Assembly (NCBI GenBank): GCA_946478775.1 | Contig: CAMLDR010000161.1 | Location: 1 to 9,511, forward strand | From: an uncultured Flavobacteriales bacterium | GTDB lineage: Bacteria > Bacteroidota > Bacteroidia > Flavobacteriales > Crocinitomicaceae | DNA length: 9,511 nt | Reading direction: 5' to 3' | Part shown: piece by piece, positions 5,330 to 9,511 of the stretch | Numbering within the stretch: position 1 is the first letter of the stretch | Layout of the letters: each line of letters starts with the position of its first letter | The notes under the pieces: model-generated | The model's input: only the letters and a program-made list of their open reading frames with translations | Databases searched by the model: none | What the model was told of the DNA's origin: nothing | Position numbers and translations under genes: made by a program

Positions 5330-7672
5330 ATGAAACAAATACTCTCCTTACTTGCGTTTTTAACGGTTTCAATTGTTTCTTTCTCTCAAGATCATATTAT
5401 TCGCGGATTCCTGTTCAACAATGAGAACAGTGAGGTTGTTCCGTTTGAAAAAGTGGTATTGATCCCTACAGTGAAGGGACAGGCTATCCAGGGAGCAACT
5501 GCGGATGTGAATGGTTTCTTCACCATTCCGAAAGTTCCCATGGGAACTTATCTTTTGAAAGTTCAGTCAGCTGATTTCAAGGAATATAACAAAGAGATTA
5601 TAGTCGCTATCAAAACGGGGATTACCGAATTAAGAATTGACTTACTGGAAGAAGATGCAACGGATATAGGGGAAGTTGAAATTTCTGCTACAACAAAAGC
5701 AAAAACCACCGAAGTTTTGATGTCTGTTATCAAACTGGATAAAAAAGGATTGGAACGAATTCCATCCGTTGGTGCTGAAAACGATATTACTGCTGCTTTC
5801 TCCGTAACTCCGGGGGTTGTTACAACCGGTGACCAGGGAGGACAATTGTATGTGCGTGGTGGAACACCTATCCAAAACAAAGTCTTACTGGACGGAATGA
5901 CCATTTACAATCCATTCCACTCCATTGGCTTTTTCTCCATCTTCGAAACGGAATTGGTTAAGAACGTAGATATTTATACTGGAGGATTCGATTCCAAGTA
6001 CGGAGGAAGAATTTCTTCTGTCATGGATATTACCTATCGCGACGGAAACAAAAAGAACTTCGGCGGAAAAGTTTCCGTATCCCCTTTCCTTGCCAAGTTG
6101 GTTGTGGAAGGCCCTATGTACCGTGCTAAAGAAGGACGTGCGGGAGCAGGATCGTTTATATTTTCTGCTAAACATGCCTTATTGGATTATACTTCCAAAG
6201 ATCTATACCGCGGAGTAAATGACGGAAACGGACTTCCTTACAACTTCACGGACCTTTACGGGAAATTAACCTTCGCTACGGGTCAGGGGTCAAAAGTTTC
6301 TGTCTTTGGTTTCAGCAATACAGATAAGGTAACTTACAACGAATCTGCAGCGCTGGACTTTCAACAGGCGGGCGGTGGATTATCCTGGATCTTGTTGCCA
6401 GGCGGTGGTAAAACATTCATCAAGGGGCATTTAACTGCTTCGAGCTATAAAACAAACTTTGAGGAAGAAGGCGCGCAACCGCGCACAAGTTCTATTTTCG
6501 GAACTGACCTTGGATTTGACTTCTCCTATTTCTTAAAAAACGAAAGCCAGGTTGATTACGGGATCGGGATCAACATCTTCAAAACGGATTACATTACATT
6601 CAACGAGGTTGCATCTAAGATCCAGGACGAAAACAACACGGTTGAAATTGGAGCTTACGTGAACTACAAGTTTGTCACAAAACGATTTGTTGTACAACCG
6701 GGCTTACGTGTTCAGGCTTATGCCAGTTTGAGTACCATTTCACTGGAGCCGCGTTTGGGAGTTAAATACAACGCTACGGATATTTTCCGTTTGAAATTAT
6801 CCGGAGGTCGTTATTCTCAAAACTTCACTACTGCTTCTTCGGACAGAGATATCGTGAACCTGTTCAACGGTTTATTAAGTGCCCCTTCCAATGTGCAGCA
6901 AAACTTCATTACAGAAGGCGGTAAGGAGAAAAATCCTAAGAACGGAATTCAGTATGCCTGGCATGCGATCCTGGGTGCAGAAATTGACCTGACTAAAAAC
7001 CTGATGCTGAACATCGAGGGTTATTACAAATACTTCCCTCAATTGAGCAACATCAATGTTAACAAACTATATGAGGATGTTTCTGAATTCTCTAAAGAAG
7101 ATGACGTTTACAAAAAAGACTTCCTGATCGAAAGCGGAAAATCTTACGGGGTTGACGTCTTGTTAAAATATACTTTGAACAGGATATTCCTATGGGGAGT
7201 TTACTCTTACGGTAAATCTACCCGGTGGGACGGATTCACTAATTATGCTCCGGTTTTCGACAGACGACATAACGTGAACATTGTGGCATCCTATGCTTTC
7301 GGAAAAAAGAAAGACCTGGAGCTGAATGTGCGCTGGAACTTTGGTTCAGGCCTTCCGTTCACTCCAACATCCGGATATTATCAAACAGAATCATTTGGCC
7401 AGGGTGTAACAACTGATTACACAACCAGCAACTCCAATTCAGTGGGTGTTATTCTGGGCGAGTTCAACTCAAAAAGACTTCCAACTTACCACAGACTCGA
7501 TATCACGGTTAAGAAACAGTTCAAGTTCAAGAACAAAACAGAACTGGAAATTATTGCAGCTGTTACGAATGCTTACAACAGAAAAAATATTTTCTACGTG
7601 AATAGGGTAACCAATTCGAAAATCTATCAGTTCCCATTCTTACCAAGTCTCGGGGTCAGTTATAAATTCTAA
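5330..7672 (+). CDS. TonB-dependent outer-membrane receptor with N-terminal CarboxypepD_reg-like domain
   Basis: A 780-residue protein. Signal peptide 1-19 (cleavage before Q20). Residues about 23-106 form a carboxypeptidase regulatory-like Ig fold (V-N-G-F-F-T-I-P at 60-67 and GTYLLKVQ at 72-79). The plug domain covers about 115-236 (I143-x-S-V-G, LYVRGGTP at 173-180, LLDGMTIYNPFH at 186-197, GGFDSKYGGRISSVMDI at 218-234), and the 22-strand-type barrel runs to the terminal aromatic F780. Such receptors import ligands using TonB/ExbBD energy. No SusD-like lipoprotein lies next to it, so polysaccharide-utilisation function is not indicated and the substrate cannot be read. No clear TonB box is visible between the signal peptide and the regulatory-like domain. 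It is a single-gene unit with its own promoter region and terminator. Confidence 0.92.
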   Translation: MKQILSLLAFLTVSIVSFSQDHIIRGFLFNNENSEVVPFEKVVLIPTVKGQAIQGATADVNGFFTIPKVPMGTYLLKVQSADFKEYNKEIIVAIKTGITELRIDLLEEDATDIGEVEISATTKAKTTEVLMSVIKLDKKGLERIPSVGAENDITAAFSVTPGVVTTGDQGGQLYVRGGTPIQNKVLLDGMTIYNPFHSIGFFSIFETELVKNVDIYTGGFDSKYGGRISSVMDITYRDGNKKNFGGKVSVSPFLAKLVVEGPMYRAKEGRAGAGSFIFSAKHALLDYTSKDLYRGVNDGNGLPYNFTDLYGKLTFATGQGSKVSVFGFSNTDKVTYNESAALDFQQAGGGLSWILLPGGGKTFIKGHLTASSYKTNFEEEGAQPRTSSIFGTDLGFDFSYFLKNESQVDYGIGINIFKTDYITFNEVASKIQDENNTVEIGAYVNYKFVTKRFVVQPGLRVQAYASLSTISLEPRLGVKYNATDIFRLKLSGGRYSQNFTTASSDRDIVNLFNGLLSAPSNVQQNFITEGGKEKNPKNGIQYAWHAILGAEIDLTKNLMLNIEGYYKYFPQLSNINVNKLYEDVSEFSKEDDVYKKDFLIESGKSYGVDVLLKYTLNRIFLWGVYSYGKSTRWDGFTNYAPVFDRRHNVNIVASYAFGKKKDLELNVRWNFGSGLPFTPTSGYYQTESFGQGVTTDYTTSNSNSVGVILGEFNSKRLPTYHRLDITVKKQFKFKNKTELEIIAAVTNAYNRKNIFYVNRVTNSKIYQFPFLPSLGVSYKF

Positions 7673-7683
7673 CTTTATTGTTG

Positions 7684-7714
7684 AAAAGCGTGTTATCAAT
7701 AACACGCTTTTTTT
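7684..7714 (+). terminator. Rho-independent terminator after the TonB receptor
   Basis: AAAAGCGTGTTA (7684-7695) pairs perfectly with TAACACGCTTTT (7700-7711) across the loop TCAA and continues into a T tract to 7714. It lies 11 bp after the receptor stop codon. Confidence 0.92.
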
Positions 7715-7754
7715 AATTAACAATTTAGGCAACCAACATTCAATTGTTTCGTTT

Positions 7755-7762
7755 TATCTTCG
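7755..7762 (+). promoter_or_regulatory. -7 box before the small secreted protein
   Basis: TATCTTCG fits the TAnnTT(T/C)G form seen at cmk and the TonB receptor. The inferred transcript start near 7767 gives a leader of about 15 nt to the ATG at 7782. No TTG is seen at the usual -33 spacing. Confidence 0.5.
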
Positions 7763-7781
7763 GACACGAAATTTATTGCCA

Positions 7782-8216
7782 ATGTACTACTACTATAAAA
7801 CAAGGCCTTTGGGCTACGTTTTCACCGTTTCGCTCATGTTTTTTACAACTATAGCTTTCGGTCAAAACACATCCGATGTTGATTCTTTAAACTCGGTTCG
7901 TTCTCAATTGATCGCGAACAATCAGTCTACTTCTGAAGTGGATATGTTGCTGCATCAATCGGGAAACAACCCGGCATGTATTATTCAGCAACTGGATAAT
8001 TACACCTTCGAATTTACAGCTTACCGTCCTTTGGGAGATGCCCAAAGAGAAGAAAAAGTCAATCTTCGATTGAAAGCACATTATGCATTCCTGAACAGCA
8101 TTGATTTCAGTGATGATTTTACTTCTGTGCGCATCAATTGCAACGAGCAGCTTACGCCTGCAATTATCAATGAATTAGTTTCACATTTTGGATACAACGG
8201 TTATGAAATACATTAA
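7782..8216 (+). CDS. Small secreted protein with HMA-like C-terminal fold lacking CxxC
   Basis: A 144-residue product with start ATG 7782; the TTG six bases upstream is also in frame but less likely. It opens with an unusual MYYYYK and has a signal peptide to about 27 (A-F-G27|Q28). After a polar linker, residues about 72-144 give strand NYTFEFTAYR, helix EKVNLRLKAHYAFLN, strand FTSVRINC, helix TPAIINELVSHF and final GYNGYEI. This order and the closing F-G-Y resemble ferredoxin-like heavy-metal-associated (HMA) domains, but the metal-binding CxxC loop is absent. The only mature cysteines, C66 and C120, could pair. The stop overlaps the next gene by 14 bp, so the two are almost certainly co-translated. 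I cannot assign a function; a periplasmic or secreted partner of the large downstream protein is the simplest reading. Confidence 0.75.
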   Translation: MYYYYKTRPLGYVFTVSLMFFTTIAFGQNTSDVDSLNSVRSQLIANNQSTSEVDMLLHQSGNNPACIIQQLDNYTFEFTAYRPLGDAQREEKVNLRLKAHYAFLNSIDFSDDFTSVRINCNEQLTPAIINELVSHFGYNGYEIH

Positions 8217-9511
8217 ATCTTTACTCGTAACTCTCCTCCTCTCCTTTTCCATTCTTAGTATTAACACTGCAAATGGCCAGTGCAACACAAACACCTCTAT
8301 TTGTACACCCGGAACGGCAGGACCATTCACCTTTGTGACCCCGGGACCTGTTGTCAGTTCATGTCTGGATTTCTTCGGACCGAATATGGGATACATCATT
8401 TTACATATTACCACATCGGGGCCATTAAATATGTTGATCGACGGAAACTCCAGTTCGGGTTTCCTGGATGTAGCAGTTTTTAATATTCCAAATGGTCAGG
8501 CACCTTGTACGGCAATTCAAAGTCTCAGCAACCAGCTTGGCTGCAACTATGCTAGTTCTGCCAGTGGCTGTAATCAATTCGGAACATCCTTCCCCTGCAG
8601 TGCTTCTGTACCCGCTCCAATGGTTACAGCCGGCCAGGAGATTATGATCCTTGTTGAAAACTGGAGCGGTTCTTCCAGTAGTTTCACACTGTCTCTAAGC
8701 CCAACCGGTGCTCAATCAGGACCTCCAAATCCTGCAATTACTCCTGCAGGTCCGTTTTGTGTGACTTCCGGGTCGACTCAACTAATTGCAGCTGATATGG
8801 GAGGAACCTGGTCAGGACCGGGAGTTTCTGCAAGTGGAGTTTTTAATCCTGCTTCTGCCGGATTAGGTACACATACCATTAATTATTCAGTAGGAGTTGC
8901 TCCCTGTAATGCAAGTTCTTCAACAACTATTACCGTAAACAGTGCTACTGTTACACCTCCTGCTGCTCAAACCATCTGTTCGGGAGGAAGTGCAACACTG
9001 ACAGCCAGTGGCGCAGGAACTTATACCTGGTCGCCACCTACCGGATTATCAGCAACAACAGGCGCCACGGTAACTGCCAGCCCTGCATCAACAACAACCT
9101 ATACCGTGACAGGAACAACAGCCGGCTGCACCAGCAGCGGAACAGTTACTGTTACTGTAGCACCATTAACGGTTGGGGTTTCGCCCAATGCAAGCATTTG
9201 CTCCGGAGCTTCAACGACTTTAACTGCAACAGGAGCTACCAATTACACCTGGTCGCCAGCAACCGGCTTGTCAGCTACAACAGGTGCTTCGGTTACCGCA
9301 AATCCGACAACAACAACGACCTATACCGTAACCGGAACAACCGGTTCCTGCTCTTCAACGGCAAGCGTAACGGTTACTGTAACCCCATTGAACCTGACGG
9401 TTTCTCCAGCAGCAAACATTTGTACTGGGGCCTCCACAACCTTAACAGCCGGAGGTGCAACAAACTATTCCTGGTCACCATCAACCGGTTTATCAGCTTC
9501 TACAGGAGCCA
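8203..9511 (+). CDS. Large secreted repeat protein (probable surface adhesin), 3' end outside the window
   Basis: Open from ATG 8203 to the window edge (436 codons, no stop). The signal peptide ends near G25|Q26. Residues about 27-175 form an N-terminal Cys-rich domain (C27, C34, C54, C102, C114, C123, C132; GFLDVAVFNIP at 86-96, ILVENWS at 149-155) of a kind I recall from Bacteroidota surface proteins. Residues 176-247 are one Ig-like unit with C186 and C235 and the THTINYSVG motif. From 248 come tandem 74-residue units (248-321, 322-395, 396 onwards), each with an IC(S/T)G start, a YxWSPxTGLSAxTGA core, a TTTYTVTGTT strand and two cysteines that could form a disulfide. Such architecture is typical of giant adhesins exported by the type IX system, but the C-terminal sorting domain would be outside the window. 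It overlaps the small secreted protein gene by 14 bp and has no Shine-Dalgarno site of its own. Confidence 0.9.
   Translation, partial: MKYIKSLLVTLLLSFSILSINTANGQCNTNTSICTPGTAGPFTFVTPGPVVSSCLDFFGPNMGYIILHITTSGPLNMLIDGNSSSGFLDVAVFNIPNGQAPCTAIQSLSNQLGCNYASSASGCNQFGTSFPCSASVPAPMVTAGQEIMILVENWSGSSSSFTLSLSPTGAQSGPPNPAITPAGPFCVTSGSTQLIAADMGGTWSGPGVSASGVFNPASAGLGTHTINYSVGVAPCNASSSTTITVNSATVTPPAAQTICSGGSATLTASGAGTYTWSPPTGLSATTGATVTASPASTTTYTVTGTTAGCTSSGTVTVTVAPLTVGVSPNASICSGASTTLTATGATNYTWSPATGLSATTGASVTANPTTTTTYTVTGTTGSCSSTASVTVTVTPLNLTVSPAANICTGASTTLTAGGATNYSWSPSTGLSASTGA
8944..9511 (+). repeat. In-frame 222-bp tandem repeat in the large secreted protein
   Basis: Units at 8944-9165 and 9166-9387 are each exactly 222 bp (74 codons), and a third begins at 9388 and is cut off by the window. 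By hand count units 1 and 2 share about 49 of 74 residues, and units 2 and 3 about 31 of the 41 residues visible. Many differences at DNA level are synonymous, so these are older duplications under protein-level constraint, not a recent expansion. Confidence 0.88.

Noticed and set aside
5330..7672. SusC of a polysaccharide utilisation locus
   Set aside because: No SusD-like gene, glycoside hydrolase or sugar regulator is adjacent; the receptor is followed directly by a terminator.
7776..7781. TTG start for the small secreted protein
   Set aside because: The ATG six bases later gives the same signal peptide and is the commoner start codon; no ribosome binding site favours the TTG.
8181..8414. 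Minus-strand open frame across the start of the large secreted protein
   Set aside because: It is antisense to two genes with good signal peptides and domain patterns, and no coding features are seen.
8944..9511. CRISPR-like or noncoding tandem array
   Set aside because: The 222-bp period is a multiple of three, the reading frame is open throughout, and differences are largely synonymous or conservative; it is a protein repeat.

Overview
The window looks like chromosomal DNA from a member of the Bacteroidota, probably Flavobacteriales and possibly close to Fluviicola/Crocinitomicaceae; the genus is an impression, not a demonstrated match. Reasons: promoters of the Bacteroidota type (TAnnTTTG-like -7 boxes), few Shine-Dalgarno sites, a CarboxypepD_reg-like/TonB receptor, a head-GIN (DUF2807) lipoprotein, and a large secreted protein made of tandem Ig/PKD-like repeats. 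I see no tRNA, rRNA, insertion sequence, CRISPR array or integrase.

Layout. (1) 17-754: small outer-membrane beta-barrel protein with a strong terminator. (2) 857-1558: cmk, cytidylate kinase, with a well-formed promoter and an apparently leaderless start. (3) 1747-2409: two-part ACT-like protein behind a striking palindrome plus direct repeat, closed by a terminator that can work in both directions. (4) Minus strand, 4317 to 2487: a two-gene overlapping unit, a PagL-type lipid A deacylase-like barrel followed by a head-GIN lipoprotein. (5) 4358-5161: mazG, divergent from the deacylase-like gene, with promoters that overlap. (6) 5330-7672: TonB-dependent receptor without a SusD partner. (7) 7782-9511 and beyond: a small secreted protein with a C-terminus resembling a heavy-metal-associated (HMA) fold but without its metal site, overlapping by 14 bp the start of a large repetitive secreted protein. 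That last gene runs off the window, has no stop in the window, and is open for 436 codons.

How the genes fit together. Most of the window concerns the cell envelope: one small barrel, one lipid A-modifying barrel, one lipoprotein, one TonB receptor and one probable surface adhesin. These are interspersed with nucleotide housekeeping genes (cmk, mazG). The most notable signals are not the core genes. They are the uniform 4-nt spacing between -7 box and start codon in three genes, which implies leaderless mRNAs; the operator-like repeats before the ACT-like and TonB receptor genes; and the overlapping pair of small HMA-like protein and large repeat protein.
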